Positions 1 to 6,548 of a stretch of DNA of 20,182 nt are shown piece by piece. This DNA comes from Lachnospiraceae bacterium (lineage in GTDB: Bacteria; Bacillota; Clostridia; Lachnospirales; Lachnospiraceae), in the NCBI GenBank assembly GCA_024695225.1, contig JAILIO010000233.1:1-20182 (forward strand). The letters are read 5' to 3'. Position 1 is the stretch's first letter. Each line of letters starts with the position of its first letter. The notes below the pieces were generated by a model. The model saw only the letters and a program-made list of their open reading frames with translations, had not been told where the DNA came from and made no database searches. A program made the position numbers and the translations under genes.

Positions 1-1391
1 ATACCGCCTGCCATCTCTATCATCCGTGACACGTAGTCTCCGGGGCGCCTCACATTTGCATAACCCGCGGGAGTGACGGAAAAAAATGCCACTTTGGGCC
101 TGTCGCCATCAGGGGTTTTAACCCGGGAAGTGACAAGGGATATCCCTTTTTTTACATCAGAAAAAACTTTCTCTGCCTCATCTTCGCGCCCGGCGATCAG
201 ACCGTAAAACCTGACCCACTCTGCCCTTCCCAGGGGATCGTTCTCATAGCTGGATCTGTCAACGAGGCAGGACAGACCGTTTGCCTTCAGCATTTCCATA
301 ACCTCAGGCCTGTGATAGATCATGGTGTTTTCAACAGCGATGCTGCATTTATTTTTGAGGATCAGCTCAAAATCCGGGGCGCTGTATTTTCCGGCGTAAA
401 TGATCTCCCCCCTATCCATGGCTTCCCTGACCTCAGGATCACACCACACATCCCTGTCAAAGGCAGAAACCTTTATGTTTTCAGTCATATTAAGGGCCGT
501 GAAAAAATCCATGGACGAGCTGGACGCCATGTATATGCTGTCCAAAGGTCTTTTTATAACGCTTCCCAAAAGGGTGTCCTTATCTTCTCCGGTCCACCCC
601 TCCGGGAGGACTGTATAAACCGCATCGGCAGTGTATAGAACAGTCCTGCCGTCACTCAGGATATCCCAGCTGAAACCCTCTGCATACTCAGGTTTAAAGG
701 ATCCCTTTTTCTCTTTTCCCTCATTTATCCCGGTGATCTCATGATATTTCTCCGGGATACTGTCAGGATCTTCCTGTTCTTCACTGCCATAGGCTCTTAT
801 GGTACCCGGGTCTATATGGATCTCATAAGCTATCTCGTGGGGGACGCTCATGGCAGTGGTATCTGCGACAACAGACAGCGGACTGTCAAAGGAAGTCACG
901 GGGATCCTGAAAAGAGAATTGCCCTCCGGGGAATAAGAGGCCTCATACCTTTTCCCACCGAAGATCATATAGTCGTAATTTGGACTTGAAAACTCTATGT
1001 CTGCAGTCACAAGGTGGTCTTTTACGGTGAAAGTCATGGGGGATGTGATGCCTGCTCTCCCGCTTCCCCCCAGAAGCTTTGCATCTGCCAGGTAAACGCC
1101 GTCCTTCAGATCTGAAGGATCGTCTGATACGGATGTCCCGGAGGATAGTTCAGATGATGTCTCCGATGATGCACCGGAGGATGTCTCTGATGATGTCCCT
1201 GATAATGCACCGGAGGATGTTCCTAAGGATGTCTCTGATGAAACTCCGAAGGATGTCTCACAGGACGCATCAGATACAGTCCCGGAGGATCCCGGAGGAT
1301 CTGCAGCGGGGGCTTCGCATCCTGAAAATAAAAACACCGCGGCAATAGTCAAAAATACTGCCGCGGCGGTAAACAGCCTGTGCGTCTTCAT
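1..1391 (-). CDS. ABC transporter substrate-binding lipoprotein (partial, C-terminus beyond left edge)
   Basis: The reading frame is open from an ATG at 1391 to the window edge, giving 463 visible residues. Residues 1-24 form a lipoprotein signal peptide ending in a lipobox-like FSG-Cys25, so the protein should be anchored outside the membrane. Residues about 35-89 are a Ser/Thr/Gly/Glu-rich spacer of imperfect 8-residue repeats. Residues about 97-195 form a small beta-rich-looking domain (SSPNYDYMI, ADTTAMSVPHEI) that I associate with clostridial binding proteins. From about residue 205 it resembles periplasmic-binding-protein-2 (BtuF/FepB/TroA-like) domains, for example the stretch ending in PLGRAEWVRFYG. 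The ligand is unknown; an iron complex or corrinoid is plausible. The ATG directly follows the mecA stop (TAA then ATG, no gap) and only a weak AAGG lies upstream, which suggests translational coupling to mecA. Permease and ATPase genes would be expected beyond the left edge. Confidence 0.8.
   Translation of the reverse strand, partial: MKTHRLFTAAAVFLTIAAVFLFSGCEAPAADPPGSSGTVSDASCETSFGVSSETSLGTSSGALSGTSSETSSGASSETSSELSSGTSVSDDPSDLKDGVYLADAKLLGGSGRAGITSPMTFTVKDHLVTADIEFSSPNYDYMIFGGKRYEASYSPEGNSLFRIPVTSFDSPLSVVADTTAMSVPHEIAYEIHIDPGTIRAYGSEEQEDPDSIPEKYHEITGINEGKEKKGSFKPEYAEGFSWDILSDGRTVLYTADAVYTVLPEGWTGEDKDTLLGSVIKRPLDSIYMASSSSMDFFTALNMTENIKVSAFDRDVWCDPEVREAMDRGEIIYAGKYSAPDFELILKNKCSIAVENTMIYHRPEVMEMLKANGLSCLVDRSSYENDPLGRAEWVRFYGLIAGREDEAEKVFSDVKKGISLVTSRVKTPDGDRPKVAFFSVTPAGYANVRRPGDYVSRMIEMAGG
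1125..1289 (-). repeat. Imperfect 24-nt repeats encoding a Ser/Thr-rich linker
   Basis: Within the binding-protein gene, residues about 35-89 repeat an 8-residue theme such as SSETSLGT, SSGALSGT, SSETSSGA and SSETSSEL. At DNA level this gives degenerate 24-nt units rich in GGA/GAG/ACATC. It probably serves as a flexible spacer between the lipid anchor and the folded domains, and it is a candidate for length variation by slippage. Confidence 0.75.
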
Positions 1392-2072
1392 TTAACTGTC
1401 AAGTGACCTTAAAGTCTGCAGAGCCTTTTCCTTTATGAGAAGATCTCCATGTTCATAGAGATAGGCCAGCCTGTCGTCACCTGCCACTCCCACCAGTCCG
1501 TATTCGGTGGCATCGGAACTCAGTCTGTTATAGCGTTCCCAGGACATGCGTCCCTTTTCCATCACAAGAAAATATTTGCCATTGCTCTTGTACAAACTGC
1601 TCTTAAGTCCGTATGTACAGCCTGCAGTGCTGCTGAAGGAGACAGCTTCACCGATGGAATCAAAGGCCACCACCCTGACTGAAGCAGGAAGGTCTTCCGG
1701 TTCAAGGCCCTCGGAGAAATGAGCGATGACCCTCTCCTCTACCTCTTCCGAATCTTCCTCTGAAAGACCGGGGATCCCTTCACTTATCACTTCCTTTATA
1801 TGTGCCAAAAGACCGATGAGTCCGTTTGACACACTGTCAGACAATGTCACTATAAGGCTGTCGTTCTGCAGCGGTGTGATCTGCATGGAAACTCCGGGGC
1901 TCTTCGTACTGAAACCCGCTTCCCTTCTGGCACTCTCAAGCATATTCCTTATGAATATCTCGCTCTTCTCACCCCGTTCCATGATATCTGTGAAAGTCAA
2001 ACCGTACTCTGCCAGATCGCTGCCGGACACTATACACTGCACTGTCCCTTCATTGATCCTTTTAAATGTCAT
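1392..2072 (-). CDS. mecA: MecA-type adaptor protein
   Basis: This 226-residue protein matches the MecA adaptor family, which delivers substrates to the ClpC/ClpP protease and in Bacillus targets the competence regulator ComK. The N-terminal domain (residues about 1-80) has the family pattern of INEGTVQCIVSGSDLAEYGLT followed by a helix and ITPLQNDSLIVTLSD. An acidic linker (about 95-120, GLSEEDSEEVEE) follows. The C-terminal ClpC-binding domain (about 128-226) contains SSLYKSNGKYFLVMEKG and YLYEHGDLLIKEKALQTL. The ATG at 2072 follows a GGGGGAAGG ribosome-binding site, and a strong promoter lies about 85-115 nt upstream. The next gene starts immediately after the stop codon. The target in this organism is unknown. 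Confidence 0.85.
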   Translation of the reverse strand: MTFKRINEGTVQCIVSGSDLAEYGLTFTDIMERGEKSEIFIRNMLESARREAGFSTKSPGVSMQITPLQNDSLIVTLSDSVSNGLIGLLAHIKEVISEGIPGLSEEDSEEVEERVIAHFSEGLEPEDLPASVRVVAFDSIGEAVSFSSTAGCTYGLKSSLYKSNGKYFLVMEKGRMSWERYNRLSSDATEYGLVGVAGDDRLAYLYEHGDLLIKEKALQTLRSLDS

Positions 2073-2157
2073 ATCCTTCCCCCATACCGTAATGTATACA
2101 GATACTGTTAAATTATGATTGAAAAATCAAAATATCCCTGCCACCACGGTTTAGGTA

Positions 2158-2186
2158 ATGATAGTTTAGAGTTATATCTTTGTCAA
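2158..2186 (-). promoter_or_regulatory. Sigma-A promoter for mecA
   Basis: On the minus strand, TTGACA (2181-2186) and TATCAT (2158-2163) are separated by exactly 17 nt. The -35 is a perfect consensus and the -10 matches 5 of 6. Transcription should begin near 2151, leaving a leader of about 79 nt before mecA. Confidence 0.8.
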
Positions 2187-2278
2187 GTACACTGAAAGCA
2201 ACATATAGTCTTTCATTTACCCAAATGTACAACCTGTAGGTCTGCAGCATTTTGTAACCTGTGTTATGCGTTTCAAAG

Positions 2279-2306
2279 CTCACCGGTGCGCAAGCGCTCC
2301 GATGAG
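2279..2306. repeat. Strong unexplained hairpin upstream of mecA promoter
   Basis: Two 13-nt arms meet almost without a loop. Read as minus-strand RNA, 12 of 13 positions pair, one of them G-U, with a single A-A mismatch. No T-run follows on either strand, so it is not a standard terminator. A smaller inverted repeat (GGCT-gca-AGCC on the minus strand) lies next to it at 2312-2322. Confidence 0.6.
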
Positions 2307-2330
2307 GCCCCGGCTTGCAGCCTATAAATA

Positions 2331-2365
2331 AAAAGTCCGCCGCCTTATACCGGCAACGGACTTTT
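2331..2365 (-). terminator. Rho-independent terminator of the gapA-pgk-tpiA operon
   Basis: Arms at 2331-2344 and 2352-2365 form a 14-bp stem including two G-U pairs and a 7-nt loop (2345-2351). The arms begin with A4 and end with T4, and the T-run follows the G+C-rich part on the minus strand. It sits about 30 nt after the tpiA stop codon. Confidence 0.85.
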
Positions 2366-2396
2366 GACTTTAATATGATGATCAAATGAGCTCAGA

Positions 2397-3149
2397 TCAT
2401 TTATCGTAGTTTACGATATCTCCAAACTCGGGCTTCAGGGATGCTCCGCCCACAAGGCCTCCGTCGATGTCGGGCTGTGAGAAAAGTTCCTTTGCGTTTG
2501 AACCCTTGACCGATCCGCCGTACAGGATCCTTACGCTGTCTGCTGTGGCCTGGTCGTATACGGCTGCTATGGTCTTTCTGATAGCTCCGCAGACTTCCTG
2601 TGCCTGCTCAGTGGTGGCTGTCTTTCCTGTTCCTATGGCCCAGATAGGCTCGTAAGCGATGATCATACCGGCCACATCGGATGCACTGACGCCCTGAAGG
2701 TCTGATTTTATCTGAAGATTGATCCAGTCCAGGGTCACACCCTTCTCCCTCTGCTCAAGAGTCTCTCCGCAGCAAAGGATAGGCTTCAGACCCTTTTCAA
2801 GGGCTTTCTTCACCTTCTTGTTGAGGAAATCATCGTCTTCACAGAAATATTCCCTTCTCTCAGAGTGTCCGATTATCACATACTCAGCCCCTGCGTCCAG
2901 GATCATGTCCGCTGATATCTCTCCGGTATATGCGCCGCTGTCCTCGATATACATGTTCTCAGCGCCAACCTTTACGTTGGTGCCTTTGACTGCATCCACC
3001 ACGGGAACGATGTCGATGGCGGGCACGCAATAGATCACATCCACGCTGTCAGACGCCACCAGATCCTTGAGTTCTGCGCAGAGCTTCACCGCCTCTGAAG
3101 GGGTCTTGTTCATTTTCCAGTTTCCGGCTGCTACTTTTCTTCTTGCCAT
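2397..3149 (-). CDS. tpiA: Triosephosphate isomerase
   Basis: This cytoplasmic enzyme interconverts dihydroxyacetone phosphate and glyceraldehyde 3-phosphate. The 250-residue length is normal for the family. The substrate-binding Asn10/Lys12 (GNWKMNK), the catalytic His95 (IIGHSERREYF) and the catalytic Glu167 (AYEPIWAIGTG) are all visible, as are the flexible loop and the C-terminal phosphate-binding GGSV and GGLVGGASL segments. The ATG at 3149 is 10 nt from an AAGGAGG site at 3160-3166. It is the last gene of the gapA-pgk-tpiA operon and is followed by a terminator. Confidence 0.97.
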   Translation of the reverse strand: MARRKVAAGNWKMNKTPSEAVKLCAELKDLVASDSVDVIYCVPAIDIVPVVDAVKGTNVKVGAENMYIEDSGAYTGEISADMILDAGAEYVIIGHSERREYFCEDDDFLNKKVKKALEKGLKPILCCGETLEQREKGVTLDWINLQIKSDLQGVSASDVAGMIIAYEPIWAIGTGKTATTEQAQEVCGAIRKTIAAVYDQATADSVRILYGGSVKGSNAKELFSQPDIDGGLVGGASLKPEFGDIVNYDK

Positions 3150-3173
3150 TTATGTATTTCCTCCTTATACTCT

Positions 3174-3193
3174 CCCCGGGCTGATGCCCGGGG
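3174..3193. other. GC-rich hairpin between pgk and tpiA
   Basis: CCCCGGGC (3174-3181) and GCCCGGGG (3186-3193) form a perfect 8-bp stem with a 4-nt loop. On the minus strand no T-run follows, and the tpiA ribosome-binding site begins 7 nt later. It is more likely an mRNA-stability or processing element than a terminator. Confidence 0.6.
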
Positions 3194-3203
3194 CTTATAT
3201 ATA

Positions 3204-3269
3204 TCCTGTCTGAAATGATCACTTATGCTATCAGGAATGATCACCCGTCCTGTCTGAAATGATCACTTG
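3204..3269 (-). repeat. Three-copy 22-bp tandem repeat spanning the pgk stop codon
   Basis: Units lie at 3204-3225, 3226-3247 and 3248-3269, with a period of exactly 22 bp. Units 1 and 3 match at 21 of 22 positions and unit 2 matches unit 1 at 15 of 22. Each unit contains the palindrome TGATCA, and the rightmost copy contains the pgk stop codon, so the gene's 3' end has apparently been tandemly copied into the spacer. Confidence 0.85.
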
Positions 3270-4495
3270 TCATCAGCTGCATACACCCCGGGAAGTTCCT
3301 TTCCTTCCAGGAATTCAAGGGATGCACCGCCACCGGTGGATATGTGTGACATCTTGTCTGCAAGTCCCATCTGGTTGACAGCTGCAGCTGAATCTCCGCC
3401 GCCGATTATGGTGGTTGCAGAGGTGGCTGCGAGAGCTTCAGCCACTGACTTCGTGCCCTTTGCCAGCACGGGATTCTCAAACACGCCCATGGGTCCGTTC
3501 CAGACAACGGTCTTTGCATTCTTTACAGCATCTGAGAAGAGCTGTACAGTCTCAGGACCTATGTCAAGTCCTTCCATATCTGCAGGGATGGCGTTTGACT
3601 TCACAACCTGTACATCCACAGGGCCGTCGATGGGATCCGGGAATCCTGCAGCGATGGTGGTGTCCACGGGAAGCAGAAGCTTCTTTCCGAGCTTCTCGGC
3701 CTTTTCCATCATCTCTTTGCAGTAATCAAGCTTTGTCTCGTCCACAAGGCTCTTTCCAACTTCCATCCCCTGGGCCTTAAGGAAGGTATAAGCCATTCCT
3801 CCGCCGATTATAAGGGTGTCACACTTCTCGAGAAGATTGTTTATGACATTCAGTTTATCTGCGACCTTGGCGCCTCCCAGGATGGCTACAAAGGGTCTCT
3901 CGGGATCCTCAACAGCATTGCCCAGGAATTTGATCTCTTTTTCCATAAGATATCCCACAGCGTTGGTGCCGCCCTTTTTGGAGATATATTTTGTGACCAC
4001 TGATACGGAAGCGTGGGGACGATGGGCTGAACCAAAGGCATCGCATACATAGTCGTCTGCAAGCTCGGAAAGCTCTTCAGCAAACTTCTCCCCTGCTTCC
4101 TCGGGCTTTGTCTCCTCTTTCCCGCGGAAACGGGTGTTCTGGAGCAGTATGATATCGCCTTCGCTCATGGCTGCCACAGCGTCAGTTGCATCCTTTCCGG
4201 TCACATTGTAATCGGATATGAATTTCACATCCTTTCCAAGCTTTTCGCTGAGCCTCTTTGCAACAGGGGCAAGGGATTCACCCTCGTTGGGGCCGTTTTT
4301 CACCTTTCCCAGATGGGAGCAGAGGATGACTTTTCCCCCGTCACCGGCAAGTTTTTTGATGGTGGGAAGAGCTGCCTTTATACGGGTGTCATCGGTGATC
4401 TCTCCCGCCTTGAGAGGGACGTTAAAATCACATCTCACCAGGACTCTTCTGCCCTTTACATTCATATCATCAACTGTTTTTTTATTGAGAGCCAT
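3263..4495 (-). CDS. pgk: Phosphoglycerate kinase
   Basis: This cytoplasmic glycolytic enzyme transfers a phosphate from 1,3-bisphosphoglycerate to ADP. The 410 residues are slightly longer than the usual 390-400. The N-terminal domain shows RVLVRCDFNVP, DDTRI and SHLG, which contribute to the substrate site. The hinge and C-terminal nucleotide domain show ILGGAKVADK, IGGGMAYTF, VWNGPMGVFE and the GGGDSAAAV loop. The ATG at 4495 lies 5 nt from an AAGGAGG site at 4501-4507. That site is directly downstream of a terminator-like hairpin, so pgk expression may be reduced relative to gapA. Its 3' end overlaps a tandem repeat. Confidence 0.97.
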   Translation of the reverse strand: MALNKKTVDDMNVKGRRVLVRCDFNVPLKAGEITDDTRIKAALPTIKKLAGDGGKVILCSHLGKVKNGPNEGESLAPVAKRLSEKLGKDVKFISDYNVTGKDATDAVAAMSEGDIILLQNTRFRGKEETKPEEAGEKFAEELSELADDYVCDAFGSAHRPHASVSVVTKYISKKGGTNAVGYLMEKEIKFLGNAVEDPERPFVAILGGAKVADKLNVINNLLEKCDTLIIGGGMAYTFLKAQGMEVGKSLVDETKLDYCKEMMEKAEKLGKKLLLPVDTTIAAGFPDPIDGPVDVQVVKSNAIPADMEGLDIGPETVQLFSDAVKNAKTVVWNGPMGVFENPVLAKGTKSVAEALAATSATTIIGGGDSAAAVNQMGLADKMSHISTGGGASLEFLEGKELPGVYAADDK

Positions 4496-4509
4496 ATCTT
4501 CCTCCTTAG

Positions 4510-4541
4510 AAAAAAGGGCCCGGTCCTTGCGGACCGGACCC
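4510..4541 (-). terminator. Internal terminator/attenuator between gapA and pgk
   Basis: Arms at 4516-4526 and 4531-4541 form an 11-bp GC-rich stem (one G-U pair) closed by a GCAA tetraloop on the minus strand. It is followed by six T residues (4510-4515) and then at once by the pgk ribosome-binding site. The form is that of a factor-independent terminator, but since it lies inside the operon with no obvious promoter behind it, partial readthrough is likely. Confidence 0.8.
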
Positions 4542-4573
4542 CATGTCAGTTCATTATCAGAAGCTTAAAATGA

Positions 4574-5602
4574 TCATCCAAGCTCGCTGAAGTACTTGAT
4601 GGTCCTGACCATCTGGCTTGTGTAGGAGTTCTCATTGTCATACCATGAAACCACCTCTACCAGAGCCTTGTCACCCATAGGGCTGACCATGGTCTGTGTT
4701 GCATCGAAGAGTGAGCCGAATCTCATGCCGATAACGTCTGAAGAAACGATCTGCTCCTCTGTGTATCCAAAGGACTCATTTGCTGCTGCCTTCATGGCTG
4801 CATTGATATCTTCCTTGGTCACATCACCCTTGTTCACCACTGCGAAGAGAAGTGTGGTGGAGCCTGTAGGTGTGGGAACACGCTGTGCTGCGCCGATGAG
4901 CTTGCCATTCAGTTCGGGAATGACCAGTCCGATAGCCTTTGCAGCGCCGGTGGAATTGGGAACGATATTGCAGGCGCCTGCACGTGAACGGCGAAGATCG
5001 CCCTTCCTCTGAGGTCCGTCCAGGATCATCTGGTCGCCGGTGTATGCATGGATGGTGCACATGATACCTGACTCGATCTTTGCATAATCGTTGAGAGCCT
5101 TTGCCATAGGTGCAAGGCAGTTGGTGGTGCAGGATGCTGCAGATATGATCTTGTCGGCAGGTGTAAGTGTCTCGTGGTTAACATTGAACACGATGGTAGG
5201 AAGATCATTTCCTGCAGGTGCGGAAATAACAACCTTCTTTGCGCCGGCATCGATATGTGCCTGTGCTTTTTCCTTGCTTGTATAGAAGCCGGAGCACTCG
5301 AGGACGACGTCCACGTTCTCCTTGGCCCAAGGGCAGTTGTGCGCATCGGGCTCTTTGTAGATCCTGATGGTCTTTCCCTTAACCGTTATGGTTCCTGCTT
5401 CGTCATCAGCTGTCACATCACTCTCGTGACCAAGCTCGATGTAACGACCCTGTGATGTGTCATACTTGAGAAGATGGGCGAGCATCTTGGGGCTTGTCAG
5501 ATCGTTGATAGCAACAACCTCATAACCCTCAGCTCCGAACATCTGTCTGAAAGCAAGACGTCCGATACGACCGAAACCGTTGATTGCAACTCTAACTGCC
5601 AT
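4574..5602 (-). CDS. gapA: Glyceraldehyde-3-phosphate dehydrogenase (NAD type)
   Basis: This enzyme oxidatively phosphorylates glyceraldehyde 3-phosphate in the cytoplasm. It has 342 residues, a typical length. The N-terminal Rossmann motif NGFGRIGR is at residues 8-15, and the NDLTSPKMLAHLLKYD segment is typical of the NAD-dependent glycolytic form. The catalytic Cys158 lies in SAASCTTNC and the paired His185 in TIHAYTGDQ. The C-terminal WYDNENSYTSQMV is intact. The ATG at 5602 follows an AGGAGG site (5611-5616). It is the first gene of the gapA-pgk-tpiA operon and has its own strong promoter. No CggR-type regulator gene is next to it. Confidence 0.97.
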   Translation of the reverse strand: MAVRVAINGFGRIGRLAFRQMFGAEGYEVVAINDLTSPKMLAHLLKYDTSQGRYIELGHESDVTADDEAGTITVKGKTIRIYKEPDAHNCPWAKENVDVVLECSGFYTSKEKAQAHIDAGAKKVVISAPAGNDLPTIVFNVNHETLTPADKIISAASCTTNCLAPMAKALNDYAKIESGIMCTIHAYTGDQMILDGPQRKGDLRRSRAGACNIVPNSTGAAKAIGLVIPELNGKLIGAAQRVPTPTGSTTLLFAVVNKGDVTKEDINAAMKAAANESFGYTEEQIVSSDVIGMRFGSLFDATQTMVSPMGDKALVEVVSWYDNENSYTSQMVRTIKYFSELG

Positions 5603-5676
5603 TTTTATATCCTCCTGATTCTAATACGACGCTCCTCGCCGTTACAAGGATTGTCTGATAAACTGTAAGCCTGTTT

Positions 5677-5705
5677 ATAATAAACTTGTGTCACTCCAAA
5701 GTCAA
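5677..5705 (-). promoter_or_regulatory. Sigma-A promoter of the glycolytic operon
   Basis: TTGACT (5700-5705) and TATTAT (5677-5682) are spaced by 17 nt on the minus strand, each one mismatch from consensus. The TGA within the -35 is the stop codon of the upstream cytidylate-kinase-like gene. The transcript start should lie near 5670, giving a leader of about 70 nt. Confidence 0.85.
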
Positions 5706-6331
5706 CCTTCTGTCCTTCTTTCATAATCATCCACAAACTGGGATATGAGATTCACGGTCCCCTGAATCCCCAGCACTCCGGAATCCACAGACAGATGGTA
5801 GGTGTCAGCTCTGCCCCACTTTTTTCCTGTGTAATAATTGTAATAACTCTGTCTCTTCTTGTCGGCTTTGTTCATCATATCCTTCGCCGCCTTTTCTTCA
5901 ACGGAATGTCTCGCCATGATCCTCTTTATGCGAGTCTCTTCCCCCGCATGTATGAAGATGTTCACCACATCATTTCTGGACTCGAGAGCGTAATCGGCGC
6001 ATCTGCCGACTATGACGCAGGGGCCTTCCTTGGCAACATTCTTGATAGTATCAAACTGGGCCAGAAAAACTTTATGGGACAAGGGCATATCGGAAAAGGA
6101 TGCGGAATTATAACCGAAGGAGTATGTATCCATCACCAGATTGTACAGAAAAGAACTTGTGGGTCTCTCGTCATTGGACTCTATCATCTCCTCACACAGT
6201 CCCGATTCCTTTGAGACCCTGGTGATAAGGTCCCTGTCGTAATAAGGGATACCGTATTTTTTTGCCAGATCCTCTCCGATCTCCCTGCCGCCTGATCCAA
6301 ACTGCCTTCCGATTGTGATGATCGTATTCAT
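5702..6331 (-). CDS. Cytidylate-kinase-like P-loop protein
   Basis: This 209-residue protein begins MNTIITIGRQFGSGGREIG, a phosphate-binding loop at residues 8-15 of the type found in the cytidylate-kinase-like family (distinct from true Cmk). The segments YYDRDLI, CVIVGRCADYAL and FIHAGEETRIKRIM (the arginine-containing lid region) also fit. Homologues are common in gut Clostridia and their substrate is not established; nucleotide phosphorylation is assumed. True cytidylate kinases usually begin near FTIAIDGPAGAGKS, which this one does not. The ATG at 6331 has an AAGGAGG site 8 nt away (6340-6346). It appears to be monocistronic: a terminator precedes it and the gapA promoter overlaps its end. 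Confidence 0.8.
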   Translation of the reverse strand: MNTIITIGRQFGSGGREIGEDLAKKYGIPYYDRDLITRVSKESGLCEEMIESNDERPTSSFLYNLVMDTYSFGYNSASFSDMPLSHKVFLAQFDTIKNVAKEGPCVIVGRCADYALESRNDVVNIFIHAGEETRIKRIMARHSVEEKAAKDMMNKADKKRQSYYNYYTGKKWGRADTYHLSVDSGVLGIQGTVNLISQFVDDYERRTEG

Positions 6332-6548
6332 AGAAAGAACCTCCTTTTTTCTCTTTTCCCATATCCCTGTCCTAAACAGTTTCCGGCAAAAGATGAATGT
6401 CTTACGTACCGTCTGAACAGGACTGCAGGATCCCCTCCTGTATGCTGTCTGTATGCATGTCCCGGGATACTGTAATAATAATACATAAAAAGGTCCGGCG
6501 CAAACGCTCCGGACCCTCTTTTAACTCAAAATTTCAGTTAAGACCAGT
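6332..6548. other. Intergenic region upstream of the cytidylate-kinase-like gene
   Basis: This 217-nt gap contains the cstA terminator at 6487-6515 and the ribosome-binding site at 6340-6346. The only promoter candidate I see on the minus strand is weak (TTGCGC, 17 nt, TATTAT) and overlaps the terminator. The short word GCATACAG occurs twice within about 20 nt. No small gene or RNA is recognised. Confidence 0.4.
6487..6515 (-). terminator. Rho-independent terminator after cstA
   Basis: On the minus strand GGTCCGG pairs with CCGGACC (6492-6515). Two further pairs form inside after a mismatch, and five T residues (6487-6491) follow. It lies about 35 nt past the cstA stop. A separate 6-bp inverted repeat (TTAACT/AGTTAA) sits just before it, near 6521-6541. 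Confidence 0.85.

Larger units (their letters stand above)
2073..2396. other. Intergenic region between tpiA and mecA
   Basis: This 324-nt gap holds, in minus-strand order, the tpiA terminator (2331-2365), two small inverted repeats (2312-2322 and 2279-2306), an unassigned stretch of about 90 nt, the mecA promoter (2158-2186) and the mecA leader. A 90-codon frame crosses it, but it runs through the terminator and promoter and looks non-coding. I recognise no known riboswitch or RNA gene. Confidence 0.6.

Noticed and set aside
312..1348. Several plus-strand frames at the left end, including a Met/Arg-rich repeat frame
   Set aside because: They are antisense to the binding-protein gene. The repeat composition is explained by the Ser/Thr linker on the minus strand.
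2113..2385. 90-codon minus-strand frame between tpiA and mecA
   Set aside because: It runs through the tpiA terminator stem and over the mecA promoter, resembles no family I know, and has no good ribosome-binding site.
6397..6480. Short inverted and direct words (GCATACAG twice, CAGGA/TCCTG) as a riboswitch
   Set aside because: The stems are short, no known aptamer core is seen, and the downstream gene gives no ligand hint.
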